Below are positions 19,331-33,310 of a stretch of 64,000 bases of DNA, in pieces. The position numbers and the translations under genes are program-made. The stretch is from Tyto alba (taxonomy: Eukaryota; Chordata; Aves; Strigiformes; Tytonidae). Each line of letters begins with the position of its first letter. Position 1 is the stretch's first letter. The stretch covers positions 48,801,122 to 48,865,121 of the forward strand of contig NW_024881282.1 in assembly GCF_018691265.1 (NCBI RefSeq). Direction: 5' to 3'. The notes beneath the pieces were generated by a model. The model searched no databases. It was given only the letters and a program-made list of their open reading frames with translations, and was not told the DNA's origin.

Positions 19331-21034
19331 ACCTCTGGCAGATGTTCAGCTACCTACTAGCGCGCCTTTGCGAAGCCAGAGGACAAGGACTGTCCCTCCC
19401 ATGGCAAAGCTGGTCTCTACAGCAACTTTTCAAAACGTCAGCCCCTTGGTACCGTCTAGCTGCAGCAAGTGTAATGGGGCAGAGGCTGGAAAGAGATGAA
19501 CTAGAGAGAAGCTGTGAGGAAAGGTTAGGCAGAAGACATAAAATGGTAGCACTTAGGGGCAGTGGTGGAGATGAAAAAACAGGGGATGGCAAAGAGCTGC
19601 TTTGCAGCAGGGATCTGTGGGGCTTCTTCCCCATCTTTACCCCATACTTCTGTTTTACACCACCTGTCACATTCGATTGTAAGCTGGGAATGGAACTCAG
19701 CAGGATCTGATTAACTCGGCTTCAAAATGACTCTGTTCTGAGGATACCTCCTGGTGTTCTGCTGTCTTTTTTTTATCTGTTGTTGGTAATTCTGCACACG
19801 CTCTTATTTTAAGAGTTTCGGCCAAGGCCCTCACAAGACTCACTTTGGGAGGAGCACGCCATGGACAATACCTGCTTTACAGTGCTTTACGCTTCATGAG
19901 GGGAAACCCCAGGCCATTACAGGGCAGCACATGTTAAAATGATTGGAAGGTAAAATAGCAGCTTTGGTGATGTGTCTTAAAGTTGTATTCCCTTTTCTTA
20001 CAACCTCTGTCAAGTAAGTGAATGCTTAATGACTCCTATGACTAATTCTGGGATTCTATGGTTTGTCTTGGCATGAATTAAATCCTGCACTCACACTGGT
20101 AAAATTATTCCCCTGGAGTAATTTCTTTCGAAATAAGTATTTGCCTTGCAGATGCTAGTGATTAACTGCAGGTTTCAGTAGTGAATACTGCAGTTGTATT
20201 CAACCACTAGACATTCTTGCATTCTTCTCCTTTTTCATTGTTTCATGACCAAAGGGAACAGCAACAGAAGTCAAATCAAAGATACAATTTAACTTTTTTT
20301 ATTTTCCTTTAAAACCAGCATTTTGAAAGTGCCTGATAAAACAACACAGTTGAAAACAAATTACCATAGTCTGCTTTTTATGGGTTGAATACACTTTTGA
20401 GAAGTATCTGTTCTAGATAATACTGTTGCATGGATTCAAGTAACTGTAGGGAAATAAGCACCCAGAAACGTTTGTTGTTTGTTTGTTTATTAAAACCAAG
20501 ATGGTGAGAAGGGAATCAATTATCAGTGCCAGATAATTAACTTTCCACGTGCTTTGTGTTTATTTTCTGATACTTACCCCCTTTTTCTCCAGACTACGTG
20601 ATTTTTAAATTCTCTTTAGAATTTTATCGTGATATGCCTCCAAACTCTCTTCTCTGGGGATCATGATTCTTGGAAATTAGCTTCTCCAGTAACAGCCATA
20701 ATCCTAAGGACACTTCTGAAATAAATCCAGATATGAAGTAACATCCAGCAACAAAAATCCCTGAGGGAGAGGATAGGAGACTAGGCAGATAAAAGCAAAC
20801 AGTAGCTGTGATGACACCACTACTCCCTAATAGCTTTTGTTCATTCGTATTTTTTGACTTTTCCATCTGGAGCACCATCTGTGAAGAAAAGCCTACCCAG
20901 TAGTATCGGTCAGTGGAAATACTTTTCCTTCACATACAGTCAGAAGAAATCAGCCTTGAAAAGATTTAATGAGATTGTCTACTCCACCATGCCAGATTAT
21001 CTGGAAAAAATAGTGTGTCTGCCCTCTTTTCATC

Positions 21035-21330
21035 TGTGATGGAGACTCCACTATATTCTCAGGTAATCTGTTCTATTGCTTCACTGCACTTCATGTCAGA
21101 AAATGTTCACTACTGATTAACCCGAATCTTTCTTGCTGTTGGTTAAGCTGATTAGTTTCCACTATCCTATCCTTTCCTTATGCAAAAGATTCCCTTTGAT
21201 CTGAAATCTGGTAAATATGACTGCTCAGAAAAATTACATTAAGTGGTCATATTTAGCCCTTTCTTATTATTCTCCCTTAAGTGACAGTTGGTGCCTTTCT
21301 TGCGCTGAATATGATGCCCTAAACTAGGCA
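21035..21330 (-). repeat. Old CR1/L2-like LINE remnant, antisense
   Basis: The + strand contains GATGGAGACTCCACTATATT, CAGGTAATCTGTTCTATTGC, TGTCAGAAAATGTTC and CACTATCCTATCC. These follow the order of the reverse-complement 3' region of ancient amniote CR1 elements (GGAGACTCCAC...GGGCAATCTGTTCC...TGTCAGAAAATTTTTCC). It is much more diverged than the CR1 copies at 7.6 and 43.2 kb, implying an old insertion. The boundaries are approximate. Confidence 0.55.
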
Positions 21331-23475
21331 CAAGAAGCTGAACTGGAATGTGAGGTGTTTAACAGCAGGTCTTTTCAGGCACTGTATGTAAACAGTCTCT
21401 TCTTATGCAATTAATAAATGGCATGTAATATAATAATGTATGCAGATACTTATTAGAATAGGTTTTATCACTGTTTATTTTTGATGGAAAAATATTTGTC
21501 TTAACTGAAACACATCTTTATTAGATTATGATAACTGTACTAATCCCTGCTCCTGTCTCACACACAGAATACAGGCATACCACCTGCAGTCTATAGATAC
21601 TTTACTGTAATTCCCAAGTCAAACCTCACTTCTCTTGAACAATGTTCAAGATGTAGAACTTCTGTTATTTCCTGCTGTTCTGTTTTTATTCCTTTTACTT
21701 AAATTAGTCTGTCTCTACCCTGGTGAACTGAAAGGTTTTTTTCAGTAAACATATGAAAGAGCACTATTACCAGGCAAGATTTTTCTTCAGCCCTGTCATT
21801 AATTTACTACTGTATTAATTTCTGCAGTGCCTTCCCCCTCCTGCCCAGTGAATTAACGACCATGAATAATACAGAAAATGATGAAATGCCTTTCAGTCCG
21901 AAGGAGCTGACCACAAGGTTGCTTTAGACACTAGTGAGGATTACATCAAGATTACTAACTTGTTAGTATTCTTTTTGGCTTAATTGCATTTTTCTCTCAC
22001 TAAAATGAAAGGAGTAGTAAAACCAGTAACCATGTAAGTTCCAAATAATTATGGACTTCAAACTGTTCCTTTGCACTTTCACTTCAAAGGCAATCTTCTT
22101 GATGACTTACTAGATTGACTTGTGCTCTTGGGCTGTAGAAAGTATTTGATGGCAGTAGTTAATGTAGGCTGTGAATTCATAACTCCTATCTATGAACAGT
22201 TTAAAGGTGGAAAAAGATGGTTCTGGTACTTAAAAAAACAACCTAGAGTGATAACAACATAGCAATTCTCAGTTTAGACTAAGTTTTAATTGACAGTTCC
22301 TAACATTTATCCTGATAGAAAATGTTCAGAAGCATTGAACAAAAATTGTCATGGTAGATGTCAATTTAGTAATCTAATGAAATGTAAGTGGAGGCTGGTG
22401 ACATGTCTTTGTGCTACTGGAAGTGCTTTATGTCAGTTCTGTATTGTGAAGCTGAAAGTCCTGTTGCCAGAATAGGATGCAGCAATGTTCTTTCTTTGGG
22501 AGAAGCGACTGACCAGAGACCTTTTTGCCCATCTATATTCTTGTACTCATTTTGCCCCAGGGAAGGGCTGGGTGGGTGTGGGACGTGAGCTGACATACGG
22601 AAACTCCTAAGCAGTTCTCAAAATTAGTATTAAAAGCCTAAACCAAGGAGTTATTAAAAAATGTAAATGAACCTGATAAGTAGTGGCATTTTTTTCCAAG
22701 ATTAGTGTAATATTCACATTAATTATGATACTGCTAGATTTTAAACTAGAGCTTCCTTGTCTGGAAGAGGGGTAGCAATCTTTCAGTCAGAGCATTGGGA
22801 GAAGCATAAAGGTACACTTAATATGGCAACTGTGTTCTCAGAGCATCTCTTTTCGCATTTTGATTTCCACTCTGCTTCTCCTTTTGACGCTGAAACCTTC
22901 TGAGCTGGGACATATGCCAGTTACTGTTTGATTAATGTGTTTTCTAGCTTTGAAGCTCCTAAAAACTGAGCCATGGGCTGAGCTGGGCACTATGCAAATG
23001 ATTACTTTAGGATACAATCCTTGCTGCAGAAAATGTAAAACCTGAGTTGGAAAAGGTACAAAGAGAAGAGATGAGGATGGGAGACAGGGAATATTATGCT
23101 AATGATCCAAGCAGCTAACAATGTAACCACAAACATCTCAGGCTGACACTTAACAAATATCAATGATAACGATTTGTAGAATGCAAAGATTATTGAAAAG
23201 TCAGAGCAAATCTTCATCTCTGCATAGGTTAGCAGGAACGCTAAGGTAGAGCTCTAAGTAGGAGGGGTTTAAAATACCATGAGGATTTCCTTTATTTAGG
23301 CAACTCCCAAACAGATCTCTAGAATCCATGCTGTTTTAGAAAGATCCTTTGAATCTCCTTTACGATACTTCTTTTGGCTGCATAAATTTTATAAAAAATA
23401 ATTACAACATGATGTGGGCATGCTGTTGTTCCATTTTGACAGTCAACATATAATACAAAATATAATCAGAAAGAT

Positions 23476-23511
23476 TGTTGTTGTTGTTGTTGTGTGTCTA
23501 TTGTTGTTGTT
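23476..23511. repeat. TTG/TG microsatellite
   Basis: A run of TTG units interrupted by TGTGTGTC and then resumed as TTGTTGTTG. Confidence 0.8.
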
Positions 23512-26500
23512 AACCTCCATCTTGAGAAAAAGCAGGTGAGAACCTGAGTGGAACAAAGCGGCAGTAAGGGACTTCCTTGTGCATGCCTTGCAGTAGCTGT
23601 CTTGCATACTTAAATGATGTTCCTTGTGATGGCAATGGCAGATTGACTTCTGTCTGTCTGCCAATACTGCTAACTGCCGAACTGCAAGCTAAGTAGAAAG
23701 GTGAAGGTTACAAAACCGACACCCTGAATTCCCACCAGCGGCTGCCAGTAAGCTTATATCCCTGCTGTGGCATGCACGCTGTGATCTTGAAGTAAAAATA
23801 CCTGCCGAAGAGGGGTACAAAACTCTCAGGTCACTTTAGCCTGCATACGTAGGGGGGATGAAGAAGGTGTTACAGCAACCCCATGTCAAGAAACAGCCAG
23901 GGGTGCTTGTGGCAGGCTCTTGGTTAGCCTCTGGCAGGAGTGTGCTGCTTAGCTTCAGGCAGCTGCTTCAGGCACCTCTGTTGTGCTGCTACAGTCTTTA
24001 GGTTGTCTGCTCATTCTGCAGAAAAAAAGCAGGGTCCTCTAGACTTTTAAAGGCATGTGACTTTCTCTTGTTGAATATGTAAAAGCTTAGGGGAATTACC
24101 AAAGCTAAACTGACTAGCAAAAGTTAGGAGGGTATTCACTCCTCCTATGGGACACAGATGTTAAAAATCAAGCCCTACCGTATTTTCTGTGGTTTCCTAA
24201 CATCTATCTCTGTTCGGAGTTCTTACTGCAAGAGGTATGCAAGGCCTTAGACAAAACTGCTGATGTCCCAACAGCCCTGTTTCCTCTGGTCCAGACATGC
24301 CTCTCCACAGCTCCATTTACACCCCACGTGCACAGGATGGGTAGGTGGCCAGGGGTTGGGGTCTTCGTGACTGTGTTGTAGCTGCTTTCCCTGCCCCATG
24401 TGTGCTCAGCGAGAGTGCCCCTTAGCAGCATCTGCAGCAACAGCCACCCCTGAGCCCACACCTTCCCCCCATTGCTCCAGACTAGTCCTTTTTTTTTCCT
24501 TTAAGGAAGGCATTATGCAACTAGAGCAGTGCAGTTTGAAACAATTAGGGAAAAGATCTCAAGGGTAGAAAACTTTGCTGACATGTTTACAAGATTAGCA
24601 TGGACATGGCATCCTCTCTGACAATTAAGTGTAACAGTCAAAGTGGCCAATGCGGTTTTACTCTATGCTTAAGTATATAAGCTGACTCATTCAAAGACAT
24701 GCAGAGGCTTTAGAAATCAACTTGCAGTTTTACAACCTTATATTATTTTCCTTATACTGAGTTGGGCTGTTTCTGACAAGACTTCTCTAACTCGTCATAA
24801 CCTTGCACAGCTCTTTAAGGCTCACTGGCACCTTGCCTCTGAGGAGGAAATGCTGACGACACTCCCCGTGATGGATCTAGTATTTCCCATCTGGCTCTCC
24901 CCTCAGGTAGGGTAATGGTCTAGCGTACAGGTTATATCAAAAATCTGTGCCAGTACCTCTAACTTTTGCAAGCAAGACTGAAGCACAATCAGAGGAGATG
25001 CAGTGTTTATCTCTTGAGAATACTGTTCTGTTTCCATGGCAGTAGACAGCTCAGTCCAGATTTGGGCAATTTTGTCTGCAAAGTAGCATGAAAAAAATTA
25101 GGAGAGAAAAACTTGACTGCAGCTGAATGGAGGCAGTCAAAATTAATCAAGCTTGCATACACTGAGATTGGGTCTGCTATATGAGACTGCAGACACTACA
25201 AAGAAATCTCTTTGCTTCCTGCATAGCTAAGGCATCTGATTTAAAATCTGCGTGCCTCAGTCAGTAAGACTCTGCGGGAGACTTCTGCCACTTGCACACT
25301 AGGAGTTTCCCTTCTGACATGTAAACTATAACTACTCACAATGGGCAGATAAAACCATTCCAAAACATAAATATCAAACTTTGATTCAATAGTAGAGAAT
25401 GAACTGTTGTTACAAAATCTCTTCCATGCACTAATAGAGTGATCAATTAAATGGCTGTAGCTTCAGGGGTGCCTCAAAGATCATCAGTGCAAACATCTTC
25501 AGAAGATAACCTACTAAAGCAGATCTCTTGCCTTCTTGAGGTATATGTATTATGGTCTCTTACTAAAAATTAATATAAATAATGGAGTTTGTTGGTCAGA
25601 GAAAGGAGGAAAATGATAGATGAGTGAGGTAGGTTTCCAGTTTGGTGGAATGCAGAAACTAAGTGGAGCAATGCCAGTCATCTGAAAACCCTTGTAGTCC
25701 TTTTAGTGTGTTTTCACTGATCTTTGATGGCATGTGAGGGTGGGTTTGCCGACTTCCTCAAATAAATCACCATCATATGTGGGTTATGTATCAGATTTGA
25801 ACCATTTTTAGGAGAAAATCACTAAAAGGTAGCATTAAGTGAAACATAAAACTGCTTCCAGAAAATGTTAAGTGGACCTATTCTTTTAAAAACACAGACT
25901 AGCTGTTCAATAACAGTTTGAATATCGACTGAGGTAGTAGACAGTGTGTGCTGGATGATAGATAATATAATTTAGCAAAATAAAAATGTAAAGGTCTCCT
26001 TTTTTCTTTTTCCCCCTCTGTAGGAGTCAAATTATGTCCAACTCCATTTGATCACTTCAGAGACTTAGAAACTAAAGATTGCTTTAAGTTTATTTGTAAG
26101 GTTGCTTAGTGGTACTTGTACAGTGCCCTTGTAAATTGGCTGTTTCTTAATACAGTCTTTGCCAATGAAATGAAAATGACAGATGTTTCAGAGCAAACTG
26201 TGTTATAGATCTGGGTGTTTTTGTCATGTTTTGTTCTGTTTGTTTTTTGATTTGTTTTTTCCTTAAGAGACTGCTAAAATAATAATAAGGCACTTCTGCT
26301 TAGACAGATTTAGTTATTTCAGAGCATGCTCTTCCGTAGCTGAAGAAAACTATATGTCCTGCATCTTCTAGGTGACTGTTGATTATTTATATTATGGGAG
26401 TGCCTTAAGACTGGCAACAAGATGAGGCCTTCGGTATGTTAACACAAAATTTTATTATTGATGTGTTGCCCCAAAACTTCAGTCCAAAATCAATGAGATG

Positions 26501-29500
26501 GATAAAGAATAGAAAATTACAGAAATGTTGGGAATAGCATTTCCCAAAATTTTCATGAGGCTTGTGTTCCTGTGCTGGAAATCAGAAGTGAGGTCAGTGC
26601 AGGCTAGCTCATCTCTGCTGGCTCTGACAGCCATTCTGTAAGAGAAGATACGTGGCTTGGGCATTTCCCCTTTTTTTCATCTCCCCGTGCTTTCTGATTA
26701 CAAATGGAAATATTTACCTCTTTTGTATGATGCAGGCTCATACCCATGACTTGTAACTAGTTAGTTTGGAGGTACTGCATACATTGCTGTCCCTCAGGGC
26801 TCCGTATGTTTGACTAGGTCATTCCAAGACCTTTCTTTTCAGTCTCTGTAAGTATATAGAGCACCTGAAAAAAGCTCAGTCCATGTATTTACATTCTACT
26901 TGAAGTAAAGAGTAAATGACTGTTGAAGAACTTAGTACTGTTCTCACTGTTTAATTAGTCTTCTTTACAAATGCACAATCTTGCTGACAGGTGACAGTCC
27001 CTCAGAAGTGGCATCCTGTGCTGGCAAGTTATGAATGAGAAAGACATATCACTGACCTTTAACTGGAATTGAAGCAAAATTTCAGAATAGATCAAAAATT
27101 CATTCCAACTATTTCAGCACTGGCCACTAAAAATGTGAGTACGGACAGAGCCTGAGGCAATGCCTCTTCTATAAGTGGAATGTAATATCCTATATCTCTT
27201 GAGAAAATGTGCATCCCACAAATGTGAATCAGCACTGGCAAAGCTACTTGAATTACAGCAGAAACAGGTGAGTAATCCTTCTTTCCACCGTCTTCCATTG
27301 TTAATACCTCTGGCATTAGTAATTGGAGGGAGCCAAAGGGCACCCCGGGGTAATGAATGAAAAAGGCAGTGGCTAGGAGAAGATTCTGGGGTGGTTGATG
27401 TTTGGGAAAAGGGTGTGTGGGATCCACTCCTGATTTAGAGGAACAGTGGAATTGAGAGCAGAGGCTGATGGTATCTAAGGGGTTGCCCCCTGTGAGATCC
27501 TGTGCTTTGGGTCTGGAATTTTATGAGGCTGGTTGGAGGAGGCAATCGGTTGGAACAGCTCCACTTGCCTTGTATGCGTGTTCTTGGCACATCGTGGGCA
27601 AAACAGTGCTGAGTTGAGGAATTTTCACTTATTTTATTTATTTCAACCACATGGGAGGCAAGTGTTGGGGGCTCCTGGCTGGCTGAGGCTCTGGAGGGCT
27701 GGGGGCTGCTCCCAGCAGGGCAGAGCCAGTTGGAAATGTATGGGACTGGCACCGGGAAGCTCATGGCCCCCTCCCTGCAGGCACCCTCCAGTCCTGCTGC
27801 CCAAACCTTGCCGTTTGCACCCAACGTGCTTAGTCAAGCTGTTCGCATTTGAAGGAATGCATTTTTGCTGCAGAGGCGATGCTAAGCAGGTTGCTGAACT
27901 TGCACCTGCCAGCGCTGAGAGCTTTGGAAAACAGGGGAAGGTAGAAGGAATTGGGGAGAGAAGCAGAAAAGAGATGGGGAAGATGTCTCTGGAGAGAGCT
28001 GGGACGGAATGGGACAGGCTTGAGTTTCACTGTGAGGGGGAATCTGAGGGACACCCTGTAGAAGGAGTCCAGCTCTAGCTCAGCCCCAAAAGAGAATTGG
28101 CCAGTTCTGCACTGGATCTGCCTGAACCTGGAAAGGTGAAAGAAATGGTGTAGCTTGTGGTATCAGAAGCTTGTGAAGAGGAATGTTGCTTTGAAATCTT
28201 TCGAGCACCTGTGGGAGGACTGGAGAACAGAGAAGACGATGAGAACGTACACGTTGGTGTGTTCCAGGGTCTCAACTTACAGCAGAGGGAAACATGAGGG
28301 TTTCCAAGGGAAAGTGTAACTGTTCAGCTCAGAGCTGTGTGAGACACAGGGCTGCGGCTGGAGTTAACATGAGGTAGAAAGGGCCAGGCCCAGCTCTGCA
28401 GCGATGTCGCTTCACGCTCTCCTTCCCAACACCCCTTTCTTTTGAAAAGAGAAACCTGAAGCCTATTTTAATGTACGTAAAACTGTACATTTTACCACCT
28501 CCTATCCACCACCAGGGAAGGCAATGACTTAACCATGTAGCATGGGTTGTGCTGTGGATTATTAATTAGGTAATGCAATCAGTGCTTGCCTCTTTTTTTA
28601 TACGGTATCATGTGTCTTCTCAGGAAACCCCAATTTTGGGTTCTCTAGTTTTTCTTTTCTTGATAAATATAACATACAAGGAACTTTTCCAGGTTTTCAT
28701 TTTTTGATGAGAGGTACCACATTCCCCAGAATTTCACAAAGAATTGAGGCTCTGGACTGGGGGAAGGCAGATGAAGCACACCTGTGTGTATGCAGTGCCT
28801 CATACAGGGGACTCCCACCTGCCACTGTGGGACTAACAGTAGACTAATTTCATGACAGCTTTCACATTTTGTCCATCTGCCTTGTCCAATCTTAGTTTTA
28901 TTTATATCTTTCTACAGTAAGACCTTTTTTCACCAATTCGGTGTTATTTATCAAACCAAGCTTACATTTCAATTGCATTAACTAAAAATGCAATCATGCT
29001 TTGAAATTTTAAAATAATGACAACTTTCTGCTGGCTTTGTTTCTAGCCTTGTCCAATTTAACTACACCATGGCTCCTTACAGTTGTATTTCACAGACATT
29101 TACTTAATCTATTCATTCTTTTTTTTGCAGTTTCAGAGTTGGATTCTGTCTTATCATCAATGTACTTCAATATAATGTGGCTGTCATGTTCTGCAAGATC
29201 TGTAATGAATTAGTACATATAATTGTAAACAGTAAAGATGATTATAAATAATAAGGGAAAACAGAAAAATATGTGAAAGAAACAAGTATAAGCTTAATAA
29301 AATGTTAATGACAGTGGATATTCAAAATAACTACTTCATTTACTTAATCATCAACTAAACGGATATAAATTAATCATATTTGGGCTGTGTCACACTGTCT
29401 TCAATTATAATTTTCCATTATAAAATTGAATTTTTTTTTTTTCCCGATTGCAACATCATATGAAAAATATGAAATGGTGACCTGGACTAGAAAAACTTGG

Positions 29501-30569
29501 TGGCTTCTGCCTCAGGAAGACAGATGGTGTCTGGGCAGGTTAATGTCCCCAGGGACCCCCTAGTCATCAGGGACAGAGCTCCTCCAGAAGGTGATTTAGA
29601 GCATGACTGTAACTGGGGTACACTGCATTTGTCCTTAAATTTGTTTTTCTGTTCCACATGTCCTTTCTTCCATTTACTCTTTTATTGTTAGACAGCTGGT
29701 AACCCAATGGCTTTGCATTGCAGTACTCAAGCTTGCAAGAAGAATGATTGCTGCTAGTAAGCAAAATGCTCATTTGTCTTGGGTTTCTCATAGAAGTCTT
29801 CACATCCAATTTTCTTGCTTTGTTGGTTAAAACAGTAACATAAGACCTTTCCTTTCACAATACCTATCCAGCAGGGAAAATTGCTTGTGAACTGCTCAGT
29901 GTCATTCAGTTCCTCAAAGAAAGTTTCAATTCCTGAGCTACAGAAATGCTACCACTTAACTTTTACATTAATATGTTTAAGACAGTATGTGTAAATAGTT
30001 ATTAGTTTTTTTCCATTTGCAGATATATTTCATGGTAGGACTCACCCAGGAGGCACATTTCTCTATGTCTCATGGTTTTACTTTTATTGGAAGCACTGAG
30101 GAGTGCAAAAATTCAGGTCAATCTCTTGTAGAGGGGAAATTAATTCATAAATGCTACTACAGTTGCTTATGTAGAATATAGTCATTCAAGAAAATGTCGG
30201 CTCTGGAAGTCAATGTCTGATATAATTTAATTCTTACCGATAAGTCTGCCACATGCTGAAAATACAAGGAAGAATGACATACAGAGAAATTAATAGAATT
30301 ATATTTAGTAACAGACATGTTGTAGAATATGGGCATTTTGACATGACTGAAGAACTATTATATTCTGGAAGAGTCCATTTCTTTTCTTACCAACTAGAAA
30401 AACTATTTCTGTGGCTTATTCTTTGCAATGCAATAAAAAACCCCGTGTGCATAAGAAACCTGAAGCGTACACAGATCTCTCATAATTCATGCATTTTTCA
30501 CAGCATTGACATTATGGAGTATGAATATAAAGTTTTTGTTTATGAGATGCCATACTTGTTAGTCTTAGG

Positions 30570-30768
30570 TTGCTTAGGTTGTTGGGTGGGTTATGTTTTT
30601 CTTTATGGGGGGCTGGGTTTTAGGGGATTTTGTGTTTGGTTTCGTTGTTTTGGTTTGGATTTTTTGTTTGTGGTGGTTTGTTTTTTTGTTGTGTTTTGGG
30701 ATGGTTTGTTGTTTTTTTGTTTTGTGTTTTTTTTTGTTTGTTTGTTTGTTTTTTTTTATTTTTTTGTA
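30570..30768. repeat. TG/T-rich low-complexity tract
   Basis: About 200 bases composed almost only of T and G on the + strand. They create long Phe/Val/Cys-rich pseudo-frames (part of a 218-codon frame at 30253-30909) with no protein meaning. Confidence 0.75.
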
Positions 30769-32094
30769 GAAGGGAGTGCTTGTCTTATAACTTCAGCACA
30801 GATGGGACTTAAGCAGACAGTGACAGGTCAGAGGGAAGTCCTGGTATTCTGTGATGATGCAGTTTGTCTAGTGTTTTGGCAGCTACTGCCACCCCATGGT
30901 TTTCCGTAATGGATGAATGCTGCAGAGCTTTAATACATTGCATTTCTCCAGAAACCTCTCGTAGGTCAGAGAGAAGACAATGAATATTCATTTGGTCTTA
31001 CTCCCTCCTTCTTCTTTTCAGAAAAATCCCCTCTGCAAAGAAAAGTGAGTATGGTGTGAGCAGTGTTGCTTTGGTTTAGGATGGGTGAGTCCTTTCCATT
31101 GGATTTACAACTATTTAACTGAATATTAATTTTGGCTCCTGGGAGTTTTCACTAACTGATTATATCTGCTTTGGCAGGATATATTTTGCCTTTTAGGACA
31201 TTCAAAACGTACATCCGGAGAAAGCTTTTAAATCCCATTTCTTAAAGTTGTTGCTGCATTGGGAGTCTGTGTTTACATCATGGATGCCACGTACAGACAG
31301 ATTTGGGTTAAAGCAATCTGGTCTAAGCACAGTGTCCTCCGAGCATCACTTCCAGCAGAGCTTTTCCCTCTCAATGCCAGCAAGTGCCCAGCCGAAGGCT
31401 CTGATGTGGAAGGGGGATGTTTCAGGTACCATTATTCCACTCATTACCCTACTTCATGCCAGGGAACACCTTTGGTGTGAAGGAAGATTTTTCTTTTGAG
31501 GAAGTGGCGAGAGCAATGACCTCTTGTTTTGTACATCGTCTCTCTGGGGCTGGAAGCTTCTTTCCCTTTGACCAACCCAGTTGAAACCAAGCATCGGTAA
31601 AATAGGCTGTAGAAGATAACTCAGCTGGTTTGGAGGCAAAGGCTTTGGCACAGGCATTGGGCACCCTCATATATTATTGGGGTCTCTCAATTTCCATTTC
31701 CCCCATCACTCCCAACCTCCAAGTACAAAGTCTACTGCGTATGAAGTGTACCCGCGGCACCGTATCTGTTATTTTCCAGCTGACCTAAAGGCTGGATCTC
31801 CTGTCCTTGAGCCCTCTCTCCCTGGGCCCCTCAGGCTGGGGCTCCCCAGAAGCTGTCCTGTGCTGGAGCTGGCTCTTCAGGCTCCCTGGGAACCAGGGAG
31901 GGGGGTTCCATGCTGCAGCATTCAGCTCACACCGGGAGCATCCCCTGCCCTGCCGGCCGAGGCCGTGGGTGCTGGGTGACCCCAGGGGTGCAGGCACCAG
32001 CCTGCCAGGCAAAGGACCCTCTCCTGGGGGGGCTGAGCAGCTCCTCGTCGAAGTCACCTGTAGCTAGGCGCTGCTTTTCCTCCATTCCTCTGGG

Positions 32095-32120
32095 AAAAAA
32101 AAAAAAAAAAAAAAAAAAAA
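32095..32120 (+). repeat. A26 homopolymer at the edge of the CpG island
   Basis: Twenty-six A in a row, then G and six more A, directly before GC-rich promoter sequence. It may be a repeat tail or a nucleosome-excluding tract; nothing upstream is clearly a retro-copy. Confidence 0.7.
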
Positions 32121-32995
32121 GAAAAAAGCTCTTCTCAGCCCCGCTCCCTTCCCGTGTGTTTTCCTGAAAGTGAACCAAATTTACATGTAGCAGGAGCGGA
32201 GGTGGTGTCGCCTTTTTTGGGAGAGCTGTGGTATTTGTTTTCGCTATCGCCTCTCTCCGCCCCACGGGGCTGGGAGTGGGGGGCTGGAGGGGTACGGAGG
32301 GACGGCTGCCCTGCCCCCGCCCCGGGGAGGAGCTTCAGCCCCAAATGAGGTACAATTTTCACTTTTCGGGTTCGTTTTCCCGGAGAGGCGTTGGGATTAC
32401 GGCAGCCAGCGGTCCCCGAGGTGCCCCGGCCCGGCGCCCATGGGGAAAGGCTGCTCCCCCCTTGTAAAATGAAGGGAGCGGGATCTCCGAGCGCGGGGCG
32501 GGAGCCGCTTTTACGCCTTTGGGAGTTGAGCATGGAGGGCGGTAAAACAGCTACCTGAACGCGGAAAGCAAAAAAAGAAAACACCTCCCCCCCCCCCGCC
32601 CCAGACCCAACAACAAGTAGTTCTCGCCTGGCAGGGAAGCACGGAGAGAGGCTGGGAATCGGCGTCCACCGCCACGCGCGACCGGAGCCCGCCTGGGAAG
32701 AGGAGCCGCCTTCTCTCCTGTGGCGAAGGTAGCGGCGGGGAGGACGAGGGGCTGGCGGGGGGCAGCGGGCAGAAACCCACGGCAGCCCGGCGCCGGTTCC
32801 ACCGGCCCTTCCCCGAGATGCACGCTCCTCTCCGTGATTCGTCTGAGAAAGTAGCGGGCCGAGCTCCACGCAGGCAGCTTTTCCAAGGGTGTGCCTGCTG
32901 CCTGAGCTTATTGGGGGGCTTGGCGTTTCTTCCCAAAAAACAATCCCTCCCTCCCAAAATGAGGAGGGAAGAGACTAACCTCTAATTCCGCGCCC

Positions 32996-33003
<8 letters not shown>

Positions 33004-33032
<29 letters not shown>
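33004..33032 (+). repeat. T29 homopolymer flanked by C runs (polypyrimidine tract)
   Basis: C11 (32993-33003), T29, then a C-rich stretch form a roughly mirror-symmetric pure polypyrimidine block of about 50 bases. Confidence 0.85.
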
Positions 33033-33110
33033 CCCCCTCCCCCTGGTGAAGCTGTGAGGCTAATAAAAGGTAGATGCCCATTAAATAATTAACCGCACAC
33101 TTTCTATTCC
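33004..33110 (+). promoter_or_regulatory. KCNC2: Candidate KCNC2 core promoter
   Basis: An 11-base C run, 29-base T run and second C-rich run are followed by GCTAATAAAAGG (TATA-like, 33059-33070) and ATTAAATAATTAACC (homeodomain-type sites, about 33080-33093). CpG-rich sequence then continues to the start codon about 600 bases later. A start site 25-30 bases after the TATA-like element is plausible. Dispersed initiation within the island is equally possible. Confidence 0.35.
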
Positions 33111-33310
33111 GTCAGCTCGGTTCACGCAGCCCCGTGAGGGAGAAGGGGGTGGGGACGGTGGCGGATCCGTTCGCGGGAGCAGCAGCAGTAGTGCCATTTC
33201 GGTAGTCTGCTTCCAGGGGAAACGTGTATGTCTCGGGGTGTGTGTGCGGGGAACCCCGATCTTTGCCCGGGGCGGGCAGGCGGGAGAGCCCTCGGCGGGA
33301 GGAGCCCAGC

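Larger units (their letters stand above)
14976..21034. other. Intergenic region, CAPS2 to KCNC2, proximal part
   Basis: AT-rich sequence without a supportable gene. Noted contents are an AT/AG dinucleotide patch at about 15757-15780, TG-rich low complexity at about 17950-18065, an A run near 18580, and the isolated GC-rich patch at 19138-19330. Open frames here are short and compositionally random. Confidence 0.6.
21331..31700. other. Intergenic region, CAPS2 to KCNC2, distal part
   Basis: No supportable gene. Contents include a TTG microsatellite near 23477-23510, moderately GC-rich patches near 24200-24480 and 27640-28080, and a TG-rich tract near 30570-30768. The longest frame (27533-28078, 181 codons) has no recognisable domain and mixed composition, so it is not called. 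Some of the sequence may be distal KCNC2 regulatory DNA. Confidence 0.55.

Noticed and set aside
27533..28078. 181-codon + strand frame in intergenic DNA
   Set aside because: No domain or splice context; composition changes along its length and the minus strand is equally open.
30253..30909. 218-codon + strand frame
   Set aside because: Half of it is a TG/T-rich low-complexity tract translating to Phe/Val/Cys runs; no homology is recognised.
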